The translations under genes and the position numbers were made by a program. This document shows positions 1-12,400 of a stretch of 64,000 bases of DNA, one piece after another. The stretch spans positions 7,177,440-7,241,439 of the forward strand of contig NC_049982.1 in the NCBI RefSeq assembly GCF_000003815.2, given 5' to 3'. The notes beneath the pieces are model-generated. The model ran no database searches, was not told the origin of the DNA, and saw nothing but the letters and a program-made list of their open reading frames with translations. The stretch's first letter is position 1, and the number at the start of each line of letters is the position of its first letter. Origin of the DNA: Branchiostoma floridae. Lineage: Eukaryota; Chordata; Leptocardii; Amphioxiformes; Branchiostomatidae.

Positions 1-168
1 TATATCTAATTCGTATCTAAAACCTAACTGACCTTACACATTGAAGACGCAAGGGACAGAATTTTTTTTTAAATTTGGTTTTATATTTCGCTGCACGTAC
101 AGTGTAAACACCACGTTTCAAAGAAGTAGAAACTAAACATGGTGTACTAGAAACAACACCAAATTTCC
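1..168. other. 3' flank of the esterase gene
   Basis: AT-rich sequence downstream of the esterase stop codon (the gene reads leftward). No canonical polyadenylation hexamer on the minus strand was found here, so the 3' UTR probably continues past the window edge. Confidence 0.4.
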
Positions 169-1836
169 TCAGGTGTAAATGTCCTCTCTGTCCCAAAAGT
201 CGCATTTTTCCTTCCGATAATCGTGCATCAGGCTGTTCTGCGGAGTCGTTATGTTCAGGATAGGATATCCGTTGTCCTTGCTGTACTTTGACCAGTTCAG
301 GTTATCTGGTATGTTGAGGTAGGGACGGGGGGGATGGTGGTTTGGCTTGTTTGGGTCCCCTGTGTGTGCGAAGTTCCCGTAGTGGTACGCGATGGTGTCA
401 GCCAGGACCTGCTCGTCAGGGGTCATGCTGAGGTTCGCCAGCGGCGCGGTTTGAAAGACGATTGGAATGTCCTCCCCGTGGCAGACGTAGCCGTTGCAGT
501 ATGGTTGGTCGTCCCAGGCATGTTTGAAGGACCAAACGTGGTCGAAGACGTAGAGCCAGACGTCGGGTTCTCCACCGGCGATGGCGCTGCGTGTGACGTT
601 GCGGGTCGGACAGACCCAGACCCAGTCCGTCACGGCCTGGGAGAGAACAGGCCGATAGTCTGAAGATGGTGGCGGGTCATATTCACGAAGGGCCTGGCCT
701 GCCTTTAAACGCATAAAGGCTACAGCAACGCCGTCCAGTTCAAGTTTTGTCATCTTGCCTTTGAACGCGCCAAGTATGAATAAGATAGCTTCTTCGCTTA
801 CTGTGCCTATGATAAACGGCTTTTTTTGAAACTGTCCTTTTGCAAACTTCTCCACAAGTTCTTCGGTTAGAATATCGCCGTCAAAGTGGGGTCCCCACTG
901 CACAAACAACTCAAAGAGACGAAACGGGTTGGCGATGAAGCTGCCTGACTTACCCTGTGCATCTAAAAGTTCGGCTGTGGTTTTGGAACGGATACACTTG
1001 ATGTCGCCGTGCGAGCAGTTCAGCTGTTTGGCGAAGTGGTTTCCGAGTCGAATGGCGTCGGCGCGAGACTTGTGATAGATGGTGAAAGGTACGCTCAACA
1101 TGATGCCCTTTTCGAACAAGTCCGCAGACCCGTTGTACGTCATCAGAATACCGACTGAATCGGACCCGGCACTCTGTCCGAAAATTGTGACATGCTTTTT
1201 GTCTCCTCCGAAGTTGCCGATGTTTTCCTGTACCCACTTTAAAGCCAGGATCTGATCCAGTGTCCCATAGTTCCCTGTCGCGGCGTCTTCCCCCTCGCCG
1301 GCCACCAGGAAACCCAGAGCCCCGAGTCTGTAGTTGGTTGTCACAACAACGGTGTTTGTTTTATTGGCCAGAAAGCGTCCGTCGTAAATGATGGCAGAGC
1401 CGGTACCTGTCTCATAGCCACCTCCATGGAACCAGACCATAACGGGTAGCTTAGTGGTAGAATTTGTCAGGACAGTGCGTGGAGCAAAGATGTTGAGGTA
1501 CAAACAGTCCTCGCTGATTTTCCCGTCCCTAGGACATACGAATTGGGGGTCATCATCGTCTGGCCCGCAGCCGCCCCGTACACATGCCGGGCCCGGGACG
1601 CTGCCGTCGCGGATGTGCGGTGCCCACGATCCCGTGAACGGTTTGGGAGGTTTCCAGCGGAGCTCGCCAACTGGAGGTTGTCCGAAGGGCAGGCCGAAGA
1701 CGACGGCGCCTTCTTCTATGTACACGCCCCGCACGTCTCCGTACTGCGTGTGGAAGATAGGGCCGTGGTCTGTGGCGGACATCCCCGCCACAACCGCGAA
1801 CCAAACTACAAGCTGGGGAAGGGGTAAGCTAAGCAT
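169..1836 (-). CDS. secreted carboxylesterase / cholinesterase-like hydrolase, single exon
   Basis: Type-B carboxylesterase of the alpha/beta-hydrolase fold, expected to hydrolyse carboxylic esters outside the cell or in the secretory lumen. The frame is open up to 1890 (573 codons). I prefer the methionine at 1836 because it begins directly with a hydrophobic signal peptide (MLSLPLPQLVVWFAVVAG). In 573-residue numbering: the oxyanion-hole HGGG is near 155, the EDCLYLN family signature near 127, the nucleophile elbow GQSAG near 238 (Ser240), the acidic triad residue in VSEEA near 366, and the catalytic His in CHGEDIP near 471. The C-terminus ends in the common CDFWD pattern. The length matches the family and no GPI or membrane anchor is obvious. 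The gene has no introns, unlike its neighbours, so retroposition is possible, or this may be a native single-exon paralogue. The exact substrate cannot be told from sequence. Confidence 0.93.
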   Translation of the reverse strand: MLSLPLPQLVVWFAVVAGMSATDHGPIFHTQYGDVRGVYIEEGAVVFGLPFGQPPVGELRWKPPKPFTGSWAPHIRDGSVPGPACVRGGCGPDDDDPQFVCPRDGKISEDCLYLNIFAPRTVLTNSTTKLPVMVWFHGGGYETGTGSAIIYDGRFLANKTNTVVVTTNYRLGALGFLVAGEGEDAATGNYGTLDQILALKWVQENIGNFGGDKKHVTIFGQSAGSDSVGILMTYNGSADLFEKGIMLSVPFTIYHKSRADAIRLGNHFAKQLNCSHGDIKCIRSKTTAELLDAQGKSGSFIANPFRLFELFVQWGPHFDGDILTEELVEKFAKGQFQKKPFIIGTVSEEAILFILGAFKGKMTKLELDGVAVAFMRLKAGQALREYDPPPSSDYRPVLSQAVTDWVWVCPTRNVTRSAIAGGEPDVWLYVFDHVWSFKHAWDDQPYCNGYVCHGEDIPIVFQTAPLANLSMTPDEQVLADTIAYHYGNFAHTGDPNKPNHHPPRPYLNIPDNLNWSKYSKDNGYPILNITTPQNSLMHDYRKEKCDFWDREDIYT

Positions 1837-1890
1837 GGCTGATCCACCGAGCAGCCAACTGCGTGGAGTTTGTGACACCAGGACTGACAA

Positions 1891-3053
1891 ATACCTGTTC
1901 GTACCGCTGGCGTCTTACGTGTATGTTTGAAGACATTAATGAGTAGCCCCATATCACCAAGCAGGTCCAAAAGGTCTCTTTAGCGACCTACTGAACTTTT
2001 GACATCCCCTCACCACCATCTATAGAAGAATGTTCAAATGCTTTGTGGGTAATGTGTCTATTCTAAAAAGTCTCCAGACTGGGACAAAGTTTTTGAGGAA
2101 AAGATTTTAAGATCACTTTGGCTATGTTCCCATTTTGAGGCATCCACTTCGCCACTCAACTGTGAGGTCTGCAGAACAGTCTTTTTCGCCTATCGGGATT
2201 TACATGGTTAAGTGGGCATCGACGCTTCAACATTGATAGTGGGGTGTAGCAGTAAGATACCAAAAGTGACTACTTCAGGGTACGATCTACAAAGTATGTA
2301 ATAATGAGCTTAAATTTGTCTGCTCGTTCTCTTTTAAAAACAACTTTTATTTGATACCCAGCGGAAGTCATCATATCGCAGCAGGTGCACCGAAGTTAGC
2401 GGCAATTCAGGCGCAAATTCAAGCCGAGCGACCGAAAATCGAAATCAAACTACTGCAGTCACAAAACTGACGTATTAGGATACTTTCCACCAAAGTTTCC
2501 GCCTCGTTGATCGAAGTACACCATCGGCTTTGTCAAGTACTGTGACGCACTACTTCATGCCCGAACTACTATTGACACGGGGGCGCGGATAAATACTCAG
2601 TGTCCTGCGACCTTATGGACATGTTTTGGTAGATAGCTTTGGGGTTAAAGAGTAAGTGTCTTACAACATATAACAACTTTTCACCTAGTTTTGCCCATTA
2701 TTGTAAAAGCAATACTTGAAAGTTTGTGTCTGGTTCGTTGGGTTCCGAAATGACCCCAGCAAATTATACATCATTTACTACGTAATATGAAGAAATTTCA
2801 ATAAAATAACAGGCATTCCTCATCATCGCTGTTATAGAAACAAGTTATAGTTGCTTAGAAGTGTAGAACCACGACAAATTTTTGGAAATAGATATAGCAT
2901 TTTAGTGTAAAACAGTTTTACATTCTGCATAAATTATGATAATTAGAACTGCTTATTTATGCTAATGCAGGTGAAAATGTTTCTAAACAAGTAAGAAACA
3001 ATATATCGAATGTTTTCTCTGGAAATTTTGGCAGGATTTAGGAATTTATATCT
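1891..3053. other. intergenic, nothing recognised
   Basis: About 1.2 kb of AT-rich sequence upstream of the esterase with no supported gene on either strand. It should contain the esterase promoter, but no TATA box or initiator stands out. Confidence 0.5.
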
Positions 3054-3061
3054 GTCACACG

Positions 3062-3785
3062 TAGTGGTGCGTACCTAAAGCCCGGACTTGGAATTGGACC
3101 TAAAAATGTTTAGGTCCAAGTCCAAAGAAACCTAAATGTCCGGAACCAAGCCCGGACTTGCAGAAATCTGTCATTTATATTCCTTTTTTTTTGGTCTAAA
3201 CCATCTAAAAAACTTTCCATAGACAGTGAGATTTACACTTGAGAAAGCCAAAAAACATTTTGTGTTTACACTGGCTGTATATAATTTGCATATATTTTGA
3301 ACATTGCATTTCAATGCTAACATGAAATTTTATAATAAAGTTCATTGCAAATTCTTGCCCATGGTCTCATTGCAGGTAATATAAAAGATTCAAACAGTGT
3401 AAAAACAATATCATAAGTGTCTACTCTAGTCTAAAGGTAGTAGAAACTAACTCTAGATTCTGGGTTATTGGGTTCGACTCCTTAAGCTTTTTCGAAGACA
3501 GTGGAAGACGAAAGATCCTACCTTTTCTATTATGTGTGGGTTTTGTGATGTTAGAAGGAGAACTGTTTTCTTTTTGTCAGTTAATGTGGGGAAGTTTGGG
3601 TGGAATTTGATGGCCTCTTTGAACATGCACCATCCCCCTCCCCCCCCCCCCTCCAAAAAAAAATTCTAGTTCACATAATATGCAATGACGGGTTCAGGTC
3701 CGGACTTAAAGTCCGGACCTGAACCTGAACTGCTGGACTTGAATCCGGACCTGAACCTGAAAATGAGTTTAGGTACGCACCACTA
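3062..3785. mobile_element. non-autonomous hAT-like DNA transposon, 724 bp
   Basis: The ends are perfect inverted repeats: TAGTGGTGCGTACCTAAA at the left and its exact reverse complement at the right. They are flanked by a perfect 8-bp direct repeat, GTCACACG (3054-3061 and 3786-3793), which is the target-site duplication size of the hAT superfamily. Inside, both ends carry repeated AGGTCCGGACTT / GTCCGGACCT palindromic words. There is no transposase frame, only AT-rich filler and a poly-C run near 3635. It is a MITE-type passenger copy. Family assignment rests on TSD length and TIR shape only. Confidence 0.88.
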
Positions 3786-4049
3786 GTCACACGGGTTACT
3801 TCGGATAAGCTCTATGATAATAACGTAATACTCCTCGGTGTATAATTGTGTCATAAGGCCTTGTCCTTTGCTATGACCAGCGAATAAATCTACCTAGCGA
3901 GCGAATACACATCGAGGCAGGTCATTAAGCCTTGGCAGTTTTTAGGTGCTATGTTCCTTATGTTAATCGCAACAACATACAAATACATGTGGATCACAGC
4001 GTTACGTATAACTAAGACATACCACAGTACGCCCGTTAACCACAGTAAG

Positions 4050-4313
4050 TACGGGATGTTGCCGAGGACCGGCCAGGCCCATGGTCCGGGCGGGAGGTTT
4101 CTGTGACGCTGCAGGTACAAGGTGAGTTGCTTCAGCGTTCTTTCTGAAGGGTATGCGGTTGACTTGAGGTTGCCCACTGCTATAATGCCCACGTACAACC
4201 ACACTCTGCTATCAGCTACTTTTCAAAATAGGGTAGGACAACAGGCAGGTCGACATGGCCACCAGGATCGTCGGAAGATCCACGAAGTGTCGGGCCGTCG
4301 CCGCGGTCTCCAT
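4050..4313 (-). pseudogene. orphan, interrupted copy of the CYP2-like P450 first exon
   Basis: Two blocks closely match exon 1 of the P450 at 13322-13501. Block 4232-4313 encodes the N-terminal anchor ([17 protein letters not shown]). Block 4050-4113 encodes the proline-rich hinge ([16 protein letters not shown]). They are separated by about 115 bp of unrelated sequence that brings a stop codon into frame. The copy also diverges at its 3' end, where the intact exon has its splice donor. No further P450 exons follow to the left, so this is an orphan duplicate exon and not a second gene. It lies just beyond the 3' end of the intact gene in the same orientation, as expected from local segmental duplication. 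Confidence 0.85.
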
Positions 4314-5925
4314 TAGAACACTCATCTCACACCTGTTCCACGGCGGTTGTGAGGTAGGTGTGCGCGCTGGCGTTATCAGCTCACCGGGTTAAACCGGTCA
4401 GGCGGGGAAAGAGCGCCGACCCTTCCCCGAGTGACCGTATACAGTGTATATACATACCTTCTGCAGGGGACAAATATTTGCTTTGCCGAGGCACCGCTGT
4501 TATTGTGGGACCGACTGTGCTGATAAACAGCCGCAGGTAGAAACTGGGTCAAAGTTGGCGGACGACCTACCCAGTAAGCTGGCTTAAGGTACGGTGAGAC
4601 CGTGGGAAATCAAATACAATGGTACGACCATCAAAACTGCCCGTTGGAAGAAAACCTCTCAGAGGACCGATTGGATCTGGTCTTTACGGACAGATGATTA
4701 CTGCAGACAGATTATCTAAAGGACCACAAAATATTTTCACTTCGGCCAGTTGGTCTTTAAGTAGAGGTGGTCACATGTACAGGTTTGACTGTAACTACAT
4801 TAATAGACCCCATCACGAGAAAAAAAAGTCGTTAGATTATCTATATAACGTCAGCTTATGAATAACACAGGTAGCAATATCAATAACAACAGTTGGCTGC
4901 ATTCGTACAAATGGAATTTTATTGAGAATTCATTCTGTTAACAAAATTCTGTAATGACCTTATTCCATTTATAACTCATTCGATATGAAAACGGCACGGC
5001 TCCGAATTAAATAGGGTCTTTTCAAGACGATTTCCTATATATAACTGTGACTAATGCCACTTTCAAGCAGCAGCAAATTATCTAAAAAAAATTAAATCTC
5101 AAATTCATTAATACAAATCTTTTAAGATTAAAAGCTCTTTTCTGCAAAGTTACACATTTTGAGGCGATGTTTTCCGCTTTCATGAACGCAGTTACAACTG
5201 TATTGGTGTATATTCCCAGGGTCATTGCACATCCTGCAAACACGGTAAATATTTGAGCACATGTACGGTTACTGATTACTGACGAAATGTAAAAATAGCC
5301 TTCACCCAACGAATAGGGGAACATGCTTCCATTGCGTAGCTAGTAACCTCGACTAGCTTGTCTTGCCTGTCCAAGAGGAATTTGCCTTTTGCACAGACTT
5401 TGCGGCGCTACACAATTCGTAAATTGATTCGAATTAGACGAATAGCAAAGTTGAAACAAACCTGAGTGGACAATATGGCTACCACTTGGACTGGTGGAGT
5501 GAACTGCACTTCATCATTTTATCAATGATTGTTGTCATTTTTCGTCTCAGAAAGAAGAAAAATTGGTGGCTAAATGCAAAGAAATAAGACCCTTTCCATT
5601 GTTGGTTGACGCGTTTGGGTAGTCTCTGACGGACGTAGGTTATTGAAAAGTCTCTACCAGGCTTATTGGTTATTGGAGCAATAGTAGAAATTGACCAAAT
5701 AGACGGAATAGTGCGCAAAAGGAGTTATACTGCCATAGTAGTTCATTTGGCTACCTAGTTTGCAATATTTGTTTTCCAGAAACCCCATGGAGTCTGGTAG
5801 GGACTATAAATCATTTGTTGTTTTCTTTTTTTTAGATCCTCCCATGGTCCGTAGCCATGGGCTTTATTTTTTTGTTTACAATATTACAAAGAATAATTTG
5901 GTGTTTGTAAATTGATACACGCCCA
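4314..5925. other. intergenic, no gene recognised
   Basis: Spacer between the P450 pseudo-exon and the P450 3' region. No coding exon with conserved features was found. It may carry the P450 3' UTR on the minus strand: a TTTATT (AATAAA on minus) lies at 5863-5868, about 420 bp past the stop, but the link is speculative. Confidence 0.4.
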
Positions 5926-5931
5926 GCCAGT

Positions 5932-6190
5932 GATGCTTATGGTAGCAGGACACAGTTTTCAGCCTATGTGGATTCTATACTAATTTGAGGGCCACAGGGT
6001 GATTGTTTTCGACATGGTAAAATGTATAGTAGGGTGCACTAGAGAAATGCGAAAAACGAATGTGTTTGAATCTAGGGTACAGCCTCCAAAATGTCTTAAG
6101 AAATCTTATGACGCAATCTTTGAAATAGCACTCTGTGGAGATCAATATTGAACTGCAGCAGGCTCATCAAGAGGCAGTTGCATAAGAAGG
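5932..6190 (+). repeat. dispersed repeat, copy 1 (second copy at 39621-39905)
   Basis: This block and 39621-39905 share the same order of words in the same orientation, for example ACACAGTTTTC, GGGCCACA.GGTGA, AGAGTGCACT-like and TTTGAAAT.GC. They are roughly 70-80 per cent alike with small gaps. No coding capacity or clear terminal repeats are visible. It is probably a non-autonomous interspersed element of unknown class. Confidence 0.6.
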
Positions 6191-6286
6191 CGCCTGTCCT
6201 GCGGCTTTCTACACAGTCTTCAGGTATGTCCGTTGTACTGCTTTTCGTCCTTTCCGTGTTCTTCTAACTTGAACCTAGTATTGGCA

Positions 6287-6471
6287 CTAACCACGTGAGA
6301 CAGCACACAGGTCAAAAGGGTGCGGCATGTTGATCAGGGCGGTCATGTTGCCAACGGACGACGGTGTAGGGGCGCCCTCTGGCAGTTGGAAGGTGAAACG
6401 CTGCATCAAGGAAACGTACAGCAGGAAAAGCTCCATCCTGGCCAGCTGTTCTCCCAGGCACACTCGAGGAC
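6287..6471 (-). CDS. P450 exon 7: haem cysteine and C-terminus
   Basis: After splicing it gives [17 protein letters not shown] with the thiolate ligand Cys458, then the C-terminal beta-sheet (LPEG...) and a TAG stop at 6287-6289. The acceptor is CTACAG|GTCCTC on the minus strand. Confidence 0.93.
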
Positions 6472-9400
6472 CTGTAGTTTTTAAGCGCACCAATTTCAAA
6501 AATTATTCGTGGCAAATTGCTGCAAGCAAGAAAACAGAAAGCGACAAAATTACGAGAATAAAATACATTGTGGGGCGCCTAAATTCCATGAGCATTGTAG
6601 TGGTAACTAGAGTTCCACGAAACACATACCTTCGCCAGACAATCAAGGGTTGTTATGGAGAATGCCTTTATCAATGACTTAAAGGTTTTATAGCTTCTCA
6701 AGTTATGTTATCCGCACTCACACACACTCACACAGAGCCCGCTGCAGTACCGACGAAAGATACCGAGCGAACCATTTTCAAACTCAACCTTTGTTTCTGC
6801 GACCGCTACTCAATACCAAGTATCATGAAGATCCATCAATCAGTTCTCCAGTTATACTGCTGACCTACATAAAGACTCACCTAACACTATGGCTTAAGCC
6901 TTAACCAAAAGTATAATCTTCTTGGCGAAGGTAATGAAAAGGCCACAAACCACCAAGCTTCCACTTTTCCCTGCCACATAAGCATCACCAAAATAAGGGG
7001 GAAAACACCCCTTCACATCAAAATGGAGAAACCCCTTCCCATAGTGCACAAACAAACAACATGGCGCTTGCATTTAGTGAGAACTAATAAACAATGTGTT
7101 AGCAACAATAACATCTATGTTTTGCTGACACAAATATGTCATGACCTCCACAAGCCTGGAGCACAGATGTAGTTACCGACACTGAGCACTGATTGTCCAG
7201 AAAAGAGGTCGATTGAAGGATTTACACATTCTTCTAATTATCATGTAAATTAAGCCCCGATTTGCATACAATACATTTCAGGATTTTAATCATTACCTAA
7301 GGTATGTACATACCAAAAATAATGCAAATCCACCAACCCCTCCTAGACTTATACTCTACCAAAGATAATGACAAAATCGCCCGGTGCAGTACAAAACAAG
7401 CCGCCAGGAGGCCAAAATTTGCACTACTTAATCCCTGCCCAGAGACGTATCCACTACCCAAAAAGCGTAAACCTGACACTTCAGGATAACTATAACGCCA
7501 ACTTCGACACTCCGCTGCAGTACCGCAACTTGTCGCCAGGATGCCCATTATCGAACTTGACCGTGGTTTTCCAAACCCCTAAATAACTACCGAATATAAT
7601 GCAAAACGATCCACAGCGTCAAAAGTTATCTTGTACGCAAATACACACACACACACACTCACCCCGCTGCACTCACGACAGAAAGCGCCAACAGTACCAT
7701 TTTCGTACAAAACCTTGCTATACGCAACCGCAACTCAAATACCAAATATCGCGACATTCCATCCACAGCTACCAAAGTTATTTGAGATTGACCTATATAC
7801 TGGGACACAAAAAAATTTTCTAACCACTAGAGTTCCACGAAACACATACCTTCGCCAAACATTCAAGGTTCGTTATGGAGAATGCCTTTATCAATGACTT
7901 AAAGGTTTTATAGCTTCTCAAGTTATGTTATCCGCACACACACACACACACTCACACACTGAGCCCGCTGCAGTACCGACGAAAGATACCGGGCTAACCA
8001 TTTTCAAACTCAACCTTTGTTTCTGCGACCGCTACTCAATACCAAGTATCATGAAGATCCATCAGTCAGTTCTCCAGTTATACTGTTGACCTACATAAAG
8101 ACTCACCTAACACTATGGCTTAAGCCTTAACCAAAAGTTTAACCTTCTTGGCGAAGGTAATGAAAAGGCCACAAACCACCAAGCTTCCACTTTTCCCTGC
8201 CACATACATGTAAGCATCACCAATATAAGGCCCGGAAAAACACCCCTTGACATCAAAATGGAGCAACCCCTTTCCCATAGTGCACAAACAAACAACATGG
8301 CACTTGCAAAGTGAGAACTAATAAACAATGTGTTAGCAACAATAACATCTATGTTTTGATGACACAAATATGTCATGAACAACACAAATCTGCACCACAG
8401 ATGTATTTCAACACTGAGCACTGACTGTCCAGAAAAGAGGTCAATTGAAGGATTTACACATTCTTCTAATTATCATGTAAATTAAGCCCTGATTTGCATA
8501 CAATACATTTCAGGATTAATCATTACCTAAGGTATGTACTTACCAAAAATAATGCAAATCCACCAACCACTGCTTGATTTACTCTCTTTCAAAGATAACA
8601 ACAAAATCGCCCACTGCAGTTCAAAACAAGCCGCCAGGGGGCCCAAACTTACACGATTTACTCCCTACCCAAAGACGTATCCACTAGCCAAAAATCCACA
8701 ACCTGCCACTTCAGGATAACTTTAACGCCAACTTCGACGGTCCGCTGCAGTACCACAACTTGTCGCCAGGATGCCCATTATCGAACTTGACCGTCGTTTT
8801 CCAAACCCCTAAATAATTACCAAATATAATGCAAAACGATCCACAGCGTCAAAAGTTATCTTGTACGCAAATACACACACACACACACTCACCCCGCTGC
8901 ACTCACGACAGAAAGCGCCAACAGTACCATTTTCGTACAAAACCTTGCTATACGCAACCGCAACTCAAATACCAAATATTGGGACATTCCATCCTCAGCT
9001 ACCAAAGTTATTTGAGATTGACCTATATACTGGGACACAAAAAAATTTTCTAACCATAACATGACCTTCTTGGCGAAGGTAAAAAGGTAGCCTGGATTCC
9101 ATACCCCAACCTCAAGATATATCTTTCGTGTTGGTCAGTGGGAGGAGAACCTAGGATTGATGGCCACTCTCACCACAGGTAGCCAGCTACAACACACCAC
9201 AGTTGGTCAGCAGGCTATCACAGTAGCGAATCAGCTACGTTATGGATTCAAAAAGTACAGTTGGGGGTCTTTAACCAATCATGGCAGGGGTGTAATTACC
9301 TCCTGCTGATCCTGTGTTGTTCTATTGGTGGGGGTTTTTGCCCACTATAAGGTGCAAAATTGAGAAGAGTTCCTATCCCATCCGGCCAGACCCCTGCACG

Positions 9401-12400
9401 ATAGATACTTGAGATCGGGCTGGGGTTTGGTAACCAGGCTAGTAAAAAGGCAGCATTTGCGAGCAAAAACGTAATGGTTACCCTCATATGTTCCAACAAA
9501 CTACAGCAAGTGCTCTGTTTATCATTCAAAACACATTCATATGGTAACCTACGCCTCCAGCTCTAGAGATCTGTCCTGCCACTTGCTACATTCTGTAATC
9601 GAAACCGAACAATACAATGTGTCTGCTACACCACAAGTAACGCCTGGTCCAGATCATAGGAGAAGCGGAAGTTAAGATGAAAAGGAGCAAAAACAATTAG
9701 TTTGAAAGTTATCATAATTGGTGTCACTTCCAACTCACCGACAGAGAACGGGATGAGCGCCTCGTGTTTGACGAAGTTCCCGTCCTGATCCAGGAACCTG
9801 TCGGGGTTGAACGTCCGTGGCTCCGGGAACAGCTGAGGGTCCATGTGCACCGACCAGATATTGGACTGGTAAAACACGACATAGATTAGGTTATATTTCG
9901 CATGTTTATTTATCTATTTTTTAAAGTTACTTAATCTTACCAAATTTGTTAAAGGATCTACATAACAGGTGACTATCACCTTTTCAAATTTTGACGAATT
10001 ATTTTGGCGACGCCTCAGGGGCAAGGTACCTACCACTAAAAAGCACGACCATAGCATGTCCAAAAACACGTGTTATCAGAAGCACAAGTTCTGTTGCAGC
10101 ACCGTAGAAAGCCGCTAAGAGGCCCATGATCAAATTTGACCTTCCTTTTCCTAATCCTGCACACCAATCAAATATCCACAGCTTCTCGACTTATGTCCGC
10201 AGAAATGCATGGACGATGAATAAATGATGAATTCCTGGAATTCCACCAAGCGGGACAATATTGCTAGCCTAACTTTGAATTACAACAGAAGCTCCCGTTC
10301 GCTTCATAGCCTTACATGTCATGATCAATCCTTTTTGTGCTATGTTCTAGTACAAAAATTATCAATCAAAAAGAGAAATAGTTCACTAGCGAATATGATT
10401 GATGGCTGTCACATAAACACGTACCAGGATGGACACGTCGGCGGGGATGGTGTAGCCTTTCAGCGTAGCTTTTCTGGAGGGGGAATGCGGAACGCCGAGC
10501 GGTACTGCCGAGTTGATGCGCTGTACTTCCGCTAGGGTCGCTGTTGTGTAGGGCATCTTGTCCCGGTGGGAGTAGGACGGAACAGCCTGTCCCAGGACAG
10601 AGTCGATTTCTCCATGCACCTGTAGCCGGGACAAGAAAGCAGTATAAAAAGATTTGTGAATAACATGATAATGGCCGAATACTTCTCTGATGCTAGAAAA
10701 AGGCGTCGTGCGTCGAAAAACAGCAACAACAGAGAACTTGCCTTTTCCTGTATGTCTGGATACAGCAGCATGTAGAGCATGGTATAGTAAAAAAAAACAG
10801 TATAATACACCTGGTGTATTATTTGCAGCCAGTAGGTACCCAATTTTTTTGTAATGAGTCTGATCATGATTTTCGTGCTTGAGGCACCTCCTCGAACACG
10901 GGACCCCCGTTTTACGTCCCTTCGTGATTCGTGAATTCTTGGTATAAAAAAGACTCATTGATAACATAATAATGGGTGAATACTTCTCTGATGCTGGAAA
11001 CTAGGATCCAACTTTAAGGCGTCGTGCATCGAAAAAAACAACAAAGAACTTGCCTTTTCCTGTATGTCTGGATACAGCAGCATGTACAGCAGAGCCCAGC
11101 ACATGGTCGTAGCAGTGGTCTCGGTACCAGCCAGGAACAGGTCCATGATTATCTGTGATGGATTTTTCAAATTACACAATCGTGAAGGCGCTTCAGACAG
11201 ACTGACGCTGTAATACAGGATACATTTGAGTTTTTCCCCTTACTCTGTTCCACCCTTGAACGGCTAGCTTCTTGAAAGAAAGAATTAGCCAAGTTTTACG
11301 ATAACGATCGGACATTTGTCACTACATACTGGAGTACAGAGAGTTGCCACGGAGAGGACTAAAATGCCTATTGATACAGCATAACATGTCGTGCTGCCCC
11401 TACGGCTGATTAAAAGGCTATGGGACTACTACTACTACTACTATTACTACTACTGGAGTACAGTACAGAACACATACTCTAACTAGGTGATAAATATGTC
11501 GAAGCGAAACATCATATGAGCAGTAAGAAGATGGTAGGCCAAACCTCCTGTAGCTGTTTGTCCGTGAAGCCATTCTGTGTCTGGTCTCCTCCAGCGTGTC
11601 GCTGTTCAAGTAGGAAGGCATCGATGAAGTCACGGATGTCGTTAGGGTCAAAGGTCTCCCTGTGCGTCTCTATCTGTCCTCTACAGTACGTCTGGAGTTT
11701 GGACGTGCTTTTTGCCAGTTTCCTTTGTTCCGGCGACCCGAAGGGGAGGTGGCGAAGCACGGGGTGAATGTTGGCCAGCAGGTCCTCAGCTGGCCTTACG
11801 TCTACATTATCGTTCAGTACCTCAATCAGCCACAAAAACTCGGGGTCGCCAAACTCGAACCGCTTCCCGAACACGATGGAGCAGATGATGTTTGAAACGG
11901 AATCCTGCATCAGGTGCTTGATGTAGAACGGCTGGCCGTCTTTCGCCACAAGTTCCTGACTAATAGCAGCGGCCTCCTCACAAATCTTCCCCTCCAGGCT
12001 CCGCTTGCCGACGCCGAAGTCTCGGAGGGTCTTCAGGGCAAATCTCCGCTGCTGCCTCCAGTCCGGACCGTACTCGGCGAACAGAACGCCTGAATGGAAT
12101 TTGATGTTGTTTCAACTAGTTTTTAAAGCCTTTCAATCAATCAAATGGTTTATTCGCTAAAAAGGCGTTGTAGTCAAGGGCTGAATCATTTCCTCTTTAC
12201 AAGCAAAGCATTGCACTACATCAACTTCCCACTGAAAAATCGCCAAATTCACGAAATTGTGGAAACTAAAGGCAAAGTGCACTAGCATATATATGTATTT
12301 TTTTTTTAATGTTGCCTCACCTTTAGTTGCCTTGGTGGACGTCCCATCCCCGCGGGCATCGACAACCACTGCAGGAACTTTCCTGCTGGAAAAGTCCTCT

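Noticed and set aside
334-663. 109-codon plus-strand frame opposite the esterase
   Set aside because: Antisense shadow of a GC-rich coding exon; no domain.
3440-3485. tRNA-like stretch with GGGTTCGACTCC
   Set aside because: The B-box-like word is isolated inside the hAT-like element and the acceptor and anticodon arms do not pair.
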